From NCBI RefSeq assembly GCF_003012745.1, contig NZ_PXYK01000010.1:62001-126000 (forward strand): a stretch of 64,000 nt of DNA, given 5' to 3'. Positions 53,826-63,674 of this stretch are shown piece by piece. The position numbers and the translations under genes were made by a program. Source of the DNA: Kumtagia ephedrae (GTDB lineage Bacteria; Pseudomonadota; Alphaproteobacteria; Rhizobiales; Rhizobiaceae). Under the pieces are notes generated by a model, which saw only the letters and a list, made by a program, of their open reading frames with translations, had not been told where the DNA came from and did not search any database. Each line of letters opens with the position of its first letter. Positions within the stretch are counted from its first letter, which is position 1.

Positions 53826-55070
53826 TCAGCCGCCCGCCGCCCTGGCCGAGGCAAAGGCCGCGATCGCATTCGAGATCGAGGTCACGGCCTTGCCGCGCCA
53901 TTCGGGATTGCGCAACTGCTCCTCGTCCTCGGCATTGGAGAGATAGCCGAGCTCAACCAGCACCGACGGCACGTCCGGCGCCTTCAGCACCCTGAATCCG
54001 GCGAACCGATGGGGATTGTTGATCAGGCCCACCGTCTCGGACAGTTCGCCGACCAGCGTTCGGGCAAAGCGGATGGAGAAGGCGTGGGTCTCGCGGCGGA
54101 TGAGGTCGACCAGAATGTCCGCGACTTCGTGGTTCTCGTCCTCGACCTCGATGCCGGCGAGCTTGTCGGAAAGGTTTTCGCGATCGGCCAGCGCCTGGGC
54201 TTCGGCGTCGGACGCCTTGTCGGACACCGTGTACACGGTCGCGCCGCGGATGCCTTTCAGGTTGATGGTATCGGCATGGACGGAAATGAACAGATCCGCC
54301 TCCTGCTGGCGCGCGATCCGCACCCGGTCGTCGAGCCTCAGGAACAGGTCGCTCGACCGGGTCAGATGGACGTCGTATTTGCCCTCCGCCTGCAGCTTCG
54401 CCTTGAGCTCGAGCGCGAAGGCCAGCGTGATGGTCTTTTCAACGGTTCCGTTGACCCCGAGCGCGCCGCTGTCGATGCCGCCATGTCCCGGATCGATGAC
54501 GATGACGAAGGGCTTGGCCGGGCGGTCCACCGAGGCCCCTACCCGGCTGCCCTTGGGTGCCGCGGCGGTTGAGCCGGTGACTTCGGCCTGGTCCGCCAGC
54601 GCCGCCTCGAACTGCCGCTCCCCGGCCGCCGCGATATCGATGGACAGCCGGTAGCCGGCGCCGTCCTCTTCCGCGACCACGTCCGCGTGCTCCACGACGA
54701 ACGGACCCTTGGTGGCGAAGATCACCCGCGATCTGCCCTCGCCGGCGCCGCCGTAGCTGACCCGCCGGACGAGGCCGCGCGGCTTCATGTCCTTGGGCTC
54801 GAAGGCGAAGCGGGTATCGGGCAGGTCCAACACCAGCCTGTGCGGGCCGCGCAGCAGGAACCAGCGCAACTCCGGCTCGGCGTCGAAATGCATCACGACG
54901 CGCATGCGCGTCGCATCGCCGGCCATCTTGAAGCCCTTCGCGCCGAGACTTGCCGCAGCCGCCCCGGAAACGGGCGACAGGATGGCGATCAGCAGAATCA
55001 TGCCGCCCACCCACAGCATCGCCGCGAGGCTGCACATCGCCCTGCGATTGGCTCGACCGGTTGGACTCAT
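53826..55070 (-). CDS. N-acetylmuramoyl-L-alanine amidase (AmiC type)
   Basis: A 414-residue exported amidase. A signal segment (residues ~15-40) is followed by an AMIN domain (~45-150) and an Amidase_3 catalytic domain beginning FVIVIDPGHGGIDSGALG, with the zinc His, and including a downstream Glu in VLVELGYLSN. It cleaves stem peptides from glycan during cell separation. It is divergent from rne across 614 bases and upstream of mrcA by 205 bases. Confidence 0.9.
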   Translation of the reverse strand: MSPTGRANRRAMCSLAAMLWVGGMILLIAILSPVSGAAAASLGAKGFKMAGDATRMRVVMHFDAEPELRWFLLRGPHRLVLDLPDTRFAFEPKDMKPRGLVRRVSYGGAGEGRSRVIFATKGPFVVEHADVVAEEDGAGYRLSIDIAAAGERQFEAALADQAEVTGSTAAAPKGSRVGASVDRPAKPFVIVIDPGHGGIDSGALGVNGTVEKTITLAFALELKAKLQAEGKYDVHLTRSSDLFLRLDDRVRIARQQEADLFISVHADTINLKGIRGATVYTVSDKASDAEAQALADRENLSDKLAGIEVEDENHEVADILVDLIRRETHAFSIRFARTLVGELSETVGLINNPHRFAGFRVLKAPDVPSVLVELGYLSNAEDEEQLRNPEWRGKAVTSISNAIAAFASARAAGG

Positions 55071-55224
55071 GCTGCTACCCGTTCCGACGCTGGACGAAAC
55101 TGCCCCGGCCCGTCGCCTGCGAGCCCTTGTTCAATTAAGGATTGGTATCCAGATAAGGTTAACCAAGCCTTTTGCCTCACGCCCCGTGAACGCCATCCAT
55201 TTTGTCGGCAATCGGAATCCGGGG

Positions 55225-55253
55225 TTGCCTAAAACACGGTCAAATCATAAAAG
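55225..55253 (+). promoter_or_regulatory. candidate promoter of rne
   Basis: TTGCCT (55225-55230) and TAAAAG (55248-55253) are separated by 17 bases in an AT-rich pocket of the divergent amidase-rne gap. Initiation near 55260 would give a ~425-base leader, plausible because RNase E messages are often autoregulated through long 5' leaders. Confidence 0.5.
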
Positions 55254-55684
55254 CGGGACTGGTACACCGCAATGCTCGGTGTCTGCTGTTCTAGTGGCAG
55301 ACTGTGGAGTCGGATAAATGCGGCCGGACAGCTCCGTCCGGGCAGGCGTGGCCAGCACAGAATTCGTCCCGGGACGCCGTCCCCACGGCTCCCGGAACGT
55401 CAAGGCAAACGGCGCGAACAGGAAATTCGCGCCGGCTCGACACGAGCAAATAGCTGGTCCGGGCTCCCCGGGCCTTGGTTCAAGAGGATCCGCAACGCAA
55501 GCAATGGTCGGAAGCGCAATCTCGGAAAGGTCCGCACTGTACCGCGCCTATCAGGCGGCGGGCGGCACCACCGTGGCGCGGCGGCAGCGGCAGGCGGACA
55601 TCAATACGATCGAAGCGCAGATTCTGCTCACCACGGAGGCTTTGCCCCGCGGCGGAAGGCGTGCGCTCGGCAGGAAAAAACATA
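55254..55684 (+). other. long putative 5' leader of rne, no separate gene seen
   Basis: 431 bases between the candidate promoter and the rne ATG. Frames running into rne from upstream exist but have atypical composition and lack the conserved RNase E N-terminus. It contains several GC-rich stem-forming stretches, which could serve RNase E autoregulation (inference). Confidence 0.45.
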
Positions 55685-58540
55685 ATGCCCAACAAAATGC
55701 TCATAGATGCCTCCCACCCGGAGGAAACACGGGTCGTCGTCGTTCACGGTAACCGTATTGAAGAATTTGATTTCGAATCACAGGACAAGAAGCAGCTAAA
55801 AGGAAACATCTATCTCGCCCGGGTAACCCGGGTCGAACCATCCCTTCAGGCTGCCTTTGTCGAATATGGCGGAAACCGGCACGGTTTCCTCGCCTTCAGC
55901 GAAATTCATCCCGATTATTACCAGATCCCGGTCGCAGACCGCCAGGCGCTGCTGCGCGCCGAAGCCGAAGCCGCCGAGGACGAGGCGGATGACGACGGCG
56001 AAAGCGAGGACCGCCAGGAACGCAACCGCGGGCGCCGCCGTCGGCGCGGACGCAGCCGCGGCCGCAATGGCGAGGACGCATCGCGCGCCGGGGCCGAGGC
56101 CGGCGAAGACGCCGATGGCGACGAGGATGCAGCCCCGGTTGCGGAGGAGCTTTCCGCCGAGGCGGGCGGGGCGGAGGATGCCGCCTTCGAATCGGCCGAG
56201 GTTCCGGAACCGGCCGATGAGCCGGAAAACCGGTCCGGCAGCGACAAGCCATCCAACATGGCCGCCGCCATCGAGGCCGATGTCGTGTCGGAAGAGGTGG
56301 AGACGGTCGCCGACGAGACGCACGAGACGGCGCCCGCGCCGGGCGGCGGCGAGGTCGAGGAACTTGCCGACACATCCACGGATGATCACGAGATCGAATC
56401 GGTGGGCGCCGACGATGCGCTCGAGGAAGTGCAGGTCCGCCGCAAGCCGATGCGGCGCCAGTACAAGATCCAGGAAGTGATCAAGCGCCGGCAGATCCTG
56501 CTGGTCCAGGTCGTCAAGGAGGAACGCGGCAACAAAGGCGCCGCACTCACCACCTATCTGTCGCTCGCCGGCCGCTATTCGGTGCTGATGCCCAACACCG
56601 CCCGCGGCGGTGGCATCTCGCGCAAGATCACCAATGCGCAGGACCGCAAGCGCCTCAAGGAGGTCGTGCAGGATCTCGAGGTGCCGCAGGGCATGGGCGT
56701 CATCCTGCGCACCGCCGGCGAGAGCCGCACCAAGGCCGAGATCAAGCGCGACTACGAGTATCTGATGCGGCTGTGGGAGAACGTGCGCACGCTCACGCTG
56801 CAATCGTCGGCCCCTGCCCTCGTCTATGAGGAAGGCAGCCTGATCAAGCGCTCGGTGCGCGACCTCTACAACAAGGACATCGACGAGATCCATGTTGCCG
56901 GCGAGGACGGCTACCGCGAGGCCAAGGACTTCATGCGCATGCTGATGCCGAGCCACGCCAAGGTGGTGCAGCCCTACCGCGACACCGTGCCGGTGTTCGC
57001 GCGCTATGGCGTGGAGGCGCAGCTCGACCGCATGCTGCAGCCGCAGGTCACGCTGAAGTCCGGCGGCTACATCATCATCAACCAGACCGAGGCGCTGGTC
57101 TCGATCGACGTCAACTCCGGCCGCTCGACGCGCGAGCACTCGATCGAGGAGACGGCGCTGCACACCAATCTGGAGGCGGCCGAGGAGGTCGCCCGCCAGT
57201 TGCGCCTGCGCGACCTTGCCGGCCTGATCGTCATCGACTTCATCGACATGGAGGAGAACCGCAACAACCGTGCGGTGGAGAAGCGCCTCAAGGACCATCT
57301 CAAGAACGACCGGGCGCGCATCCAGCTCGGCCGCATATCGCATTTCGGCCTGATGGAGATGAGCCGCCAGCGCATCCGCGCCAGCGTGCTGGAATCGACG
57401 ATGAAGCCGTGCCCGCACTGCGGCGGCACCGGCCATGTGCGTTCGGATTCCTCCGTCGCCCTGCTGGTGGTGCGGGCGATCGAGGAATTCCTGCTCAAGG
57501 ATTCGCGCAGCCACATCGTCGTCAAGACGCCGGCCTCCACGGCCATGTACGTGCTCAACCACAAGCGCAGCTCGCTGATGGAGATGGAGGCACGCTTCGG
57601 CCTGACCATCACCATCGAGGCCGACGAGACGGTTGGCTCGCAGCACTATGCGATCTTCCGCGGCGCCATCGCCGAGAAGTCGTTGACCCCTCCCTCCGCC
57701 ATCGTCAGCCCGACCCTGGAGCCAGCCTTCGAGGAAGAGGACGAAATCGAGGCCGAGGATGAAGGCGTCGTCGTCGAGGCCGAGCCCAGCGAGGAACGCT
57801 CTCATCCGGAAGGCGAGTCGCGCGACCGGCGCAAGCGCCGCCGCCGCCGGCGGCGCGGCGGACGCGACCGGGATCACGATGCCCAGCCGCATGCCGAAGA
57901 AGCAACGGCGGGCGTCGAGCAGGATACCGCGCACGACGAGGCGGTCTCCGGCGAGGTCGAGGAAGCCGGCGACGCCGGAGACGTGAACGAAGCCGTGTCG
58001 GCCGCCGAAGAGGCAGAACGCAAGAAGCGGCGGCGCGGCAAGCGCGGCGGTCGTCGTCATCGCGGCGAGGCCGAGGATGAGGCGGCCACGGAGGCGTCTG
58101 CGGTCGAGGGACCCGTCGAACCTGCGGAGGCCGAAGTCGTCGAAGAAGCCGAGGCCGTTGCCGCTGTCGTGCCCGAACAGGACGTTTCGGCCGAAGCCGA
58201 GCCGGTCGAAGCGCCGAAGAAGCGCCGTGCCGCGCCGCGCAAGAAGGCAGCCGCTGCCGAGGAAGCCGGCGGCGAGGCCGTGGCCGATGCCGAAGTTGCT
58301 CCCGCCAAGAAGCCGGCAAGGCGCTCGCGCAAGAAGCAGGAGCCCGAGGCTGCGGAGGCTAGCGAAGCCGCGCCCGCCGCCGAGGCTCCCGAGCCGGAGC
58401 CGGAAGCCGCATCCGACGAGCCGCATGCCGAGCCCGCCCAGGAACCGGAGCCTGTCGCGACGGAGCCTGTGGCGCAACCGCAGCCGGCGGCCGACCGGCC
58501 GAAAAAATCCGGCTGGTGGCAGCGGCGGGGTTTTCTATAA
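55685..58540 (+). CDS. rne: ribonuclease E
   Basis: A 951-residue endoribonuclease beginning MPNKMLIDASHPEE. The S1 domain is interrupted at ~95-255 by an acidic and Arg-rich insertion, as in other alphaproteobacteria. The DNase I-like catalytic region has VSIDVNSGRSTRE and GLIVIDFIDMEENRNN, with the Mg-binding Asp residues. The zinc-link CPHCGGTGH is at about 575. The C-terminal ~270 residues are disordered, alternating Glu/Ala-rich and Arg-rich (RKRRRRRRRGGRD) blocks: the degradosome scaffold and RNA-binding part. A strong terminator follows. Confidence 0.93.
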   Translation: MPNKMLIDASHPEETRVVVVHGNRIEEFDFESQDKKQLKGNIYLARVTRVEPSLQAAFVEYGGNRHGFLAFSEIHPDYYQIPVADRQALLRAEAEAAEDEADDDGESEDRQERNRGRRRRRGRSRGRNGEDASRAGAEAGEDADGDEDAAPVAEELSAEAGGAEDAAFESAEVPEPADEPENRSGSDKPSNMAAAIEADVVSEEVETVADETHETAPAPGGGEVEELADTSTDDHEIESVGADDALEEVQVRRKPMRRQYKIQEVIKRRQILLVQVVKEERGNKGAALTTYLSLAGRYSVLMPNTARGGGISRKITNAQDRKRLKEVVQDLEVPQGMGVILRTAGESRTKAEIKRDYEYLMRLWENVRTLTLQSSAPALVYEEGSLIKRSVRDLYNKDIDEIHVAGEDGYREAKDFMRMLMPSHAKVVQPYRDTVPVFARYGVEAQLDRMLQPQVTLKSGGYIIINQTEALVSIDVNSGRSTREHSIEETALHTNLEAAEEVARQLRLRDLAGLIVIDFIDMEENRNNRAVEKRLKDHLKNDRARIQLGRISHFGLMEMSRQRIRASVLESTMKPCPHCGGTGHVRSDSSVALLVVRAIEEFLLKDSRSHIVVKTPASTAMYVLNHKRSSLMEMEARFGLTITIEADETVGSQHYAIFRGAIAEKSLTPPSAIVSPTLEPAFEEEDEIEAEDEGVVVEAEPSEERSHPEGESRDRRKRRRRRRRGGRDRDHDAQPHAEEATAGVEQDTAHDEAVSGEVEEAGDAGDVNEAVSAAEEAERKKRRRGKRGGRRHRGEAEDEAATEASAVEGPVEPAEAEVVEEAEAVAAVVPEQDVSAEAEPVEAPKKRRAAPRKKAAAAEEAGGEAVADAEVAPAKKPARRSRKKQEPEAAEASEAAPAAEAPEPEPEAASDEPHAEPAQEPEPVATEPVAQPQPAADRPKKSGWWQRRGFL

Positions 58541-58590
58541 GTAGAACGGCATCTTGGCTTCACTCATTGAAGCCGGATCACAGTGAAACG

Positions 58591-58623
58591 AAACCCGCGC
58601 AGCCAGCCCGGCTGCGCGGGTTT
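58591..58623. terminator. bidirectional intrinsic terminator between rne and glsA
   Basis: AAACCCGCGCAGCC (58591-58604) pairs exactly with GGCTGCGCGGGTTT (58610-58623) around a 5-base loop. The A-tract at the left and T-tract at the right of the stem serve both convergent genes. Confidence 0.88.
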
Positions 58624-58656
58624 CGCGTTTCCGAAATCTGAAACACACGATCGGCG

Positions 58657-59586
58657 TCAGGGCGAGAAGATCGACCAGTTCATCGCCCGCGCCAGCTTTT
58701 CCATCGCCACCGATCCCAGATGCGAGTTGCCGTTGGCGTTGAGGCCCGGCGACCAGACCGCGACCGAGGCTACGCCGGGGATGATGCCGAGTATGCCGCC
58801 GCCGACGCCGCTCTTGCCGGGAATGCCGACATGGAAGGCGAAGTCGCCCGAGCCGTCATAATGGCCGCAGGTCAGCATCAGCGCATTGATGCGGCGCGCC
58901 CGCTCGCTGGAGATCACCGAATGGCCGGTCGCCGGATTGCGGCCGCCGCAGGCGAGGAAGCGGCCCGCAAGCGCCAGTTGCCGGCAGCTCATGGCGATGG
59001 CGCAGTGGTGGAAGTAGACGCCCAGCGTCAACTCGGCCGGATGGTGCAGGTTGCCGAACGAGCGCATGTAGTTGGCGAGCGCGAAGTTGCGGAAGCCGGT
59101 CTCCCGCTCCGACGCTGCCACGCCCTGGTCGATGTAGACGCTGTCGTCGTCGGTCAGGAACTGGACGAAACGCAGGATCTCGCCGATCGCCTCGCGCGGC
59201 TGGTGTCCGGCCAAAAGCACGTCGGAGACGACGATCGCGCCGGCATTGATGAACGGATTGCGCGGGATGCCGCGCTCGTGCTCGAGCTGGACGATGGAGT
59301 TGAACGAATTTCCTGACGGCTCGCGACCGACCCGCTTCCACAGCGCGTCGCCGACCTTGCCGAGCGCCAGCGTCAGCGTGAAGACCTTCGACACACTCTG
59401 GATCGAGAATGGTTCTTCCGCGTCGCCGGCGGTGATGATGCGCCCGTCGACGGTGGCCACCGCGATGCCGAACTTCCTCGGGTCGACCTTGCCGAGCTGC
59501 GGGATGTAGGTGGCGACCTCGCCGCGGTCTGGGCGCGCCGCCATCTCGGCGGCGAGGTCGCTGAGCACGTCTTCGATTTCCGGCAT
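58657..59586 (-). CDS. glsA: glutaminase
   Basis: A 309-residue serine-dependent glutaminase: [12 protein letters not shown] carries the SxxK pair, [10 protein letters not shown] and [12 protein letters not shown] follow. It hydrolyses glutamine to glutamate and ammonia. The ATG at 59586 ([10 protein letters not shown]) gives the usual 308-310 residues; a TTG at 59604 would add six. It is convergent with rne. Confidence 0.92.
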   Translation of the reverse strand: MPEIEDVLSDLAAEMAARPDRGEVATYIPQLGKVDPRKFGIAVATVDGRIITAGDAEEPFSIQSVSKVFTLTLALGKVGDALWKRVGREPSGNSFNSIVQLEHERGIPRNPFINAGAIVVSDVLLAGHQPREAIGEILRFVQFLTDDDSVYIDQGVAASERETGFRNFALANYMRSFGNLHHPAELTLGVYFHHCAIAMSCRQLALAGRFLACGGRNPATGHSVISSERARRINALMLTCGHYDGSGDFAFHVGIPGKSGVGGGILGIIPGVASVAVWSPGLNANGNSHLGSVAMEKLARAMNWSIFSP

Positions 59587-59631
59587 GGTCTGTTTAGTAT
59601 CCAACTCGTATTTGACGGTGTTGATTTGTAG

Positions 59632-59982
59632 CTAGTCGGTTGGATTGTGCTTCGTTGTCCTCTTGGTGCTCCCGGCTGACGGTCGCGTTAAATGGATCCA
59701 TTTGTTCCGATATATCGTCCTGAATTCAGGGTCCCAGAGTGCCTTTAGCCAAGCGACAAAGAAGCCACACCGGAATAGTCGAATTAACTGAAAAACAAAA
59801 AGAAATGACAGCCAACCAAAAACAAACAGCGATGGGAAAACGTTCCCATCCAGGGCACTTGCACTGCTAAGGGCAAACTCAGTCAGCTCCTTGATCAGGA
59901 AAACAAGTGCAAGAAACCATATAGCAGCGGTTACGTTCAGCTCAGTCAGCCAATTCTTGACGTTCACGACCTCCTCCACCAC
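59632..59982 (-). CDS. small membrane protein in low-GC DNA, unknown function
   Basis: A frame of 116 codons with three likely helices (NVTAAIWFLALVFLIKEL, FPSLFVFGWLSFLFVFQLI and GFFVAWLKALW). The DNA is visibly less GC-rich than all neighbours (roughly half G+C), pointing to recent acquisition. It begins with a GTG at 59982, or a GTG a few codons later preceded by GGAGG, 6 bases after the aminotransferase stop. No family recognised. Confidence 0.6.
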   Translation of the reverse strand: MVEEVVNVKNWLTELNVTAAIWFLALVFLIKELTEFALSSASALDGNVFPSLFVFGWLSFLFVFQLIRLFRCGFFVAWLKALWDPEFRTIYRNKWIHLTRPSAGSTKRTTKHNPTD

Positions 59983-59988
59983 ACGCGA

Positions 59989-61152
59989 TCAGGCTTCAGT
60001 GCAAGATTGTTGCAGCCAGCGCTCGATCCGCGCCACGGCTTCGATCATGTCCTCATGGCTCCCCGCATAGGAGAAGCGCATGAAGCGGCTGCCTTGCAGC
60101 GTGTCGAAGTCGCGGCCGGGCGTCGCCGCGACATGCGCCTCCGCCAGCATGCGGCGGGCGAAGGCCATGCTGTCATTGGTCAGGGTCGAGACGTCGCAGA
60201 AGGCGTAGAAGGCGCCGTCCATGGGGGCTGCCAGGGCGAAACCGAGCTCCGGCAGGCGCCGCATCAGCAGATCGCGGTTCGACGCATAACGCGCCTTCAC
60301 CCGGTCGAGCTCGGCGCCTGCCCCGAATGCCGCGCAGGCGGCGATCTGCGACAGCTCCGGCGGCGAGATGTAAAGACTCTGCTGGATGCGCTCCACCGGC
60401 CGGACCAGTTTTTCCGGCAGCACCATCCAGCCGATGCGCCAGCCGGTCATGCAGTAGTATTTCGAGAAGGAGTTGATGACCACGACGTCGTCGTCGAGCG
60501 ACAGCGCGGTGACGTCGGGCGCGGTGTAGTTCAGCCGGTGATAGATCTCGTCGGAGATGACGGCGATGCCTAGCGCTCTCGCCTCGGCGAGCAGTGCAGC
60601 CATCTCCGCCGGCGGCACCACCGCTCCGGTCGGATTGGCCGGGCTGGCGAACAGCAGCCCGCGCAGCGGCTTGCGCGCATGCGCCGCCGCGAGCTGCCTG
60701 GCCGTGAGGAACGGCGCCTCCTCCATCTCCACCTCGACCACGTCGAGGCCGAGCGCCGCCATGATGTTGCGATAGGCGGGATAGCCGGGCGAGGCGATGG
60801 CGACCGCGTCGCCGGGGTCGAACATGGCGAGGAAGGCGAGGTTGAAGGCAGCGGACGATCCGGTCGTCACCGCGACCCGTTCCGGCGCCACCTCGACGCC
60901 GTAGTGCTCGCGGTAATGCGCGGCGATCGCCACGCGCAGGGCTGCCGTGCCGAGCGCGTCGGTATAGCCGATGCGGCCATGCTCCAGCGCCCGCGCGGCC
61001 GCTTCGCGCACCGCAAGCGGTGCCGGATCGGATGGCTGTCCGACCGCCATCGAGATCACCGGAACACCCTCGGCCTTGAGCCGGTTCGCCTCCGCCAGCA
61101 CGTCCATGGCATGGAACGGCTCGACCTCGCCGCGTCGGGAAAGTGCTGTCAT
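59989..61152 (-). CDS. class I/II PLP-dependent aminotransferase
   Basis: A 387-residue aspartate-aminotransferase-like enzyme. The PLP Lys is in NSFSKYYCMTGWRIGW, preceded by SPANPTGAVV and ISDEIYHRL. The substrate is not determinable (aspartate, aromatic or LL-diaminopimelate-type amino acids are possible). The ATG at 61152 (MTALSRRGEVEPFHAM) fits the family; the longer upstream frame does not. The low-GC membrane gene follows directly. Confidence 0.85.
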   Translation of the reverse strand: MTALSRRGEVEPFHAMDVLAEANRLKAEGVPVISMAVGQPSDPAPLAVREAAARALEHGRIGYTDALGTAALRVAIAAHYREHYGVEVAPERVAVTTGSSAAFNLAFLAMFDPGDAVAIASPGYPAYRNIMAALGLDVVEVEMEEAPFLTARQLAAAHARKPLRGLLFASPANPTGAVVPPAEMAALLAEARALGIAVISDEIYHRLNYTAPDVTALSLDDDVVVINSFSKYYCMTGWRIGWMVLPEKLVRPVERIQQSLYISPPELSQIAACAAFGAGAELDRVKARYASNRDLLMRRLPELGFALAAPMDGAFYAFCDVSTLTNDSMAFARRMLAEAHVAATPGRDFDTLQGSRFMRFSYAGSHEDMIEAVARIERWLQQSCTEA

Positions 61153-61286
61153 CCGCTGTCTGCTCCGTCGTCCGGCGATGCCGCCGCGCCGCACAAATGC
61201 CCGATTGATGTGGGGATCACAAGTTCAGGAAAATCCGCCTATCGCCTTTTCATCGCTCCACCACTCGGTTACCAGTGCTTGCGGCC

Positions 61287-62687
61287 ATGATCACAACCGG
61301 AAAAATCCCCGTCCTGCGCTCGGCTGTCCGGGCCTTCGTCGGCGGCGCCGTCGGCATCGCCATGGGCCTCGCCGCGGCCATGCCGGCGCAGGCGCAGGGC
61401 AACGTCTCCGTGGTGCGCGACGCCGAGATCGAGGCGCTGGTGCGCGACTATGCCCGGCCGATCTTCAAGGCGGCGGGCCTGAAGTCCAACATCGATATCA
61501 TCCTGGTCAACGATCCCGGCTTCAACGCCTTCGTCGCCGGGCGCCGCATGTTCATCAACACCGGCGCGCTGATGCAGTCGGAGACCCCGAACGAGATCAT
61601 CGGCGTGATCGCCCACGAGGCCGGCCACCTCGCCGGCGGCCACCAGGAGCGGCTGCGCGACCAGATCGCGCGGGCGCAGACCATGGCGATCGTCGCCAGC
61701 CTGCTCGGCATCGGCGCCATTGCCGCCGGTGCGGCCGCCAATTCCAGCGAGCTCGCCCAGGCCGGCGGCGGCATCGTCATGGGCGGCGGCGAGGCGGCGC
61801 GGCGCAGCCTGATGGGCTACCAGCGCACCGAGGAGACCACCGCCGACCGTTCGGCGATCACCTATCTCGAGGCCACTGGCCAGTCGGCCAAGGGCATGCT
61901 CAAGACCTTCCAGCGCTTCCAGAACGCGCTGTCGCTCTCCGGCACGCGGGTCGATCCCTACCGGATCAGCCATCCGATGCCGCGCGAGCGCATAGCCAAC
62001 CTGGAGGCGCTCGCCACCGGCAGCAGATATTTCGATGTCGAGGACCCGCCTGCCCTGCAGCAGCGCCACGACATGATGCGCGCCAAGATCGCCGTCTACA
62101 CGCAGGGCCAGTCGGCGGCCGCGAGGCTGTTCCGCAAGGCGCCGCAAGGCCTCGCCAACCAGTATGGCGATGCCATGGCGACCTATCTCTACGGCAATCT
62201 CCGTTCGGCGCAGAAGAAGACCGAGGCGCTGGTCGGCGCGCAGCCGAAGAACCCCTATTTCCACGAGCTGCTCGGCGATGTGCTGATGAAGGCCAATCGC
62301 CCCGGCCAGGCGGCGGAGGCCTATCGGGACGCGGTGCGTCTCGACTCCTACAAATCAGGCATCCTGCGCATCGCGCTCGGGCAGGCGCTGATCGCCACCG
62401 GCGATCCCGCCTCGCTGAAGAAGGCGGTGAGCGAGATCAACACCGGGCTGGAGCGCGACCGCGAGAACGCCATGGGCTATCGCTATCTCGCGCAGGCCTA
62501 CGGGCAGCTCGGCCAGATCCCCGAAGCCGACCTCGCCAGCGCCGAGGGCAACTTCTATGCCGGCAGATATCAGGACGCGAAGGTGTTCGCGGCACGCGCC
62601 CAGGCCAAGATGAAGCGCGGCTCGCCCGGCTGGGTGCGGGCGCAGGACATCATCAATTTCAAGATTCCGAGCAAGAAAAGAGGCTAG
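61287..62687 (+). CDS. M48 family periplasmic metalloprotease with TPR (BepA-like)
   Basis: A 466-residue exported protease. The signal peptide ends near AQAQG (36-38); the zinc motif is HEAGH at 110-114, with a third ligand region in EETTADRSAI; the C-terminal ~170 residues contain TPR units (FHELLGDVLMKANRPGQAAEAY). BepA-type proteins assist outer-membrane protein assembly and quality control. The ATG at 61287 is used; a GTG at 61275 is also in frame. The DsbA-like gene lies 40 bases downstream. Confidence 0.87.
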   Translation: MITTGKIPVLRSAVRAFVGGAVGIAMGLAAAMPAQAQGNVSVVRDAEIEALVRDYARPIFKAAGLKSNIDIILVNDPGFNAFVAGRRMFINTGALMQSETPNEIIGVIAHEAGHLAGGHQERLRDQIARAQTMAIVASLLGIGAIAAGAAANSSELAQAGGGIVMGGGEAARRSLMGYQRTEETTADRSAITYLEATGQSAKGMLKTFQRFQNALSLSGTRVDPYRISHPMPRERIANLEALATGSRYFDVEDPPALQQRHDMMRAKIAVYTQGQSAAARLFRKAPQGLANQYGDAMATYLYGNLRSAQKKTEALVGAQPKNPYFHELLGDVLMKANRPGQAAEAYRDAVRLDSYKSGILRIALGQALIATGDPASLKKAVSEINTGLERDRENAMGYRYLAQAYGQLGQIPEADLASAEGNFYAGRYQDAKVFAARAQAKMKRGSPGWVRAQDIINFKIPSKKRG

Positions 62688-62727
62688 CGGCAGGCGTATC
62701 GCGTCGCCGCAGCAGGAGAACGATCCG

Positions 62728-63537
62728 ATGAACAAGGCAATCCTGCTGGGCGCGACCGGCGTGGTCGTGGCTTTCGCCGCGCTGGCGGTCGGCTTCGCCG
62801 CCGGCAGCAAGGCAAACACGGTGCCCGACAATGCCCCGCAGGCGGCGGCAGCCGACCCGGGGCTGGATCGTCCGGCGGTCGAAAGGATCGTCCGCGACTA
62901 TCTGCTCGCCAATCCGGAGGTGATGCTGGAAGTCCAGACCGCACTGGAGACCAAGCAGCGCGAGCAGCAGCAGCTCGCCAATGTGAAGGTCATCGAGGAT
63001 TCCAGGGACCTGATCTTCAACTCCGCCCATGACGGGGTGCTCGGCAATCCCCGGGGCAAGGTCACCATCGTCGAGTTCTACGACTACAATTGCGGCTACT
63101 GCAAACGCGCCCAGGAAGACATGCTTGCGCTGATCGAGAGCGATCCGGAAGTCCGTTTCGTGCTGAAGGAATTCCCCATCCTCGGAGCCGATTCGCAAAA
63201 AGCTCACATCGTCTCGCAGGCCTTTCTGAAGGTGATGCCGGAGAAGTACGACGAGTTCCACAACCGTCTGCTCGCCGCCCAGACCCGCGCCACCGAGGCG
63301 AGCGCCGTCCAGCTCGCGGTCTCGCTCGGCGCCGACGAGGCGAAGCTGCGCGAGGCGATGAAGGATCCGGCGATCGGCGAGGCGTTCGAGCAGACCTACG
63401 ACCTCGCCAACCGCCTGTCGATCACCGGCACCCCGTCCTATGTCGTCGGCAATGAGGTGGTTTTCGGCGCGCTCGGCCGCGAAGTGCTGGCCGAGAAGAT
63501 CGCGGCTGCGAAAGACTGTCTCGAAACCGCCTGCTGA
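62728..63537 (+). CDS. DsbA family thiol:disulfide oxidoreductase
   Basis: A 269-residue protein with an N-terminal membrane/signal segment (residues 4-26), a ~60-residue helical region, and a DsbA-like thioredoxin domain with CGYC at 122-125 (EFYDYNCGYCKRAQED). The cis-Pro stretch is in TGTPSYVVGN. It presumably forms or rearranges disulfides in periplasmic proteins, and is likely an operon partner of the M48 protease. AGGAG precedes the ATG. Confidence 0.87.
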   Translation: MNKAILLGATGVVVAFAALAVGFAAGSKANTVPDNAPQAAAADPGLDRPAVERIVRDYLLANPEVMLEVQTALETKQREQQQLANVKVIEDSRDLIFNSAHDGVLGNPRGKVTIVEFYDYNCGYCKRAQEDMLALIESDPEVRFVLKEFPILGADSQKAHIVSQAFLKVMPEKYDEFHNRLLAAQTRATEASAVQLAVSLGADEAKLREAMKDPAIGEAFEQTYDLANRLSITGTPSYVVGNEVVFGALGREVLAEKIAAAKDCLETAC

Positions 63538-63674
63538 TCCGAAGTCGGGCCGACGCCCTCCTCCGCCTGTGGACAGCGAAAGAACGCGCTTGCGCTCTTT
63601 CCGGGGCGGCCTATGCCCTTTATAGAGGTCGCGGTGCCGCAATTCCTGCGGGCGCCGGTGCAAGGTGTTGCTGA

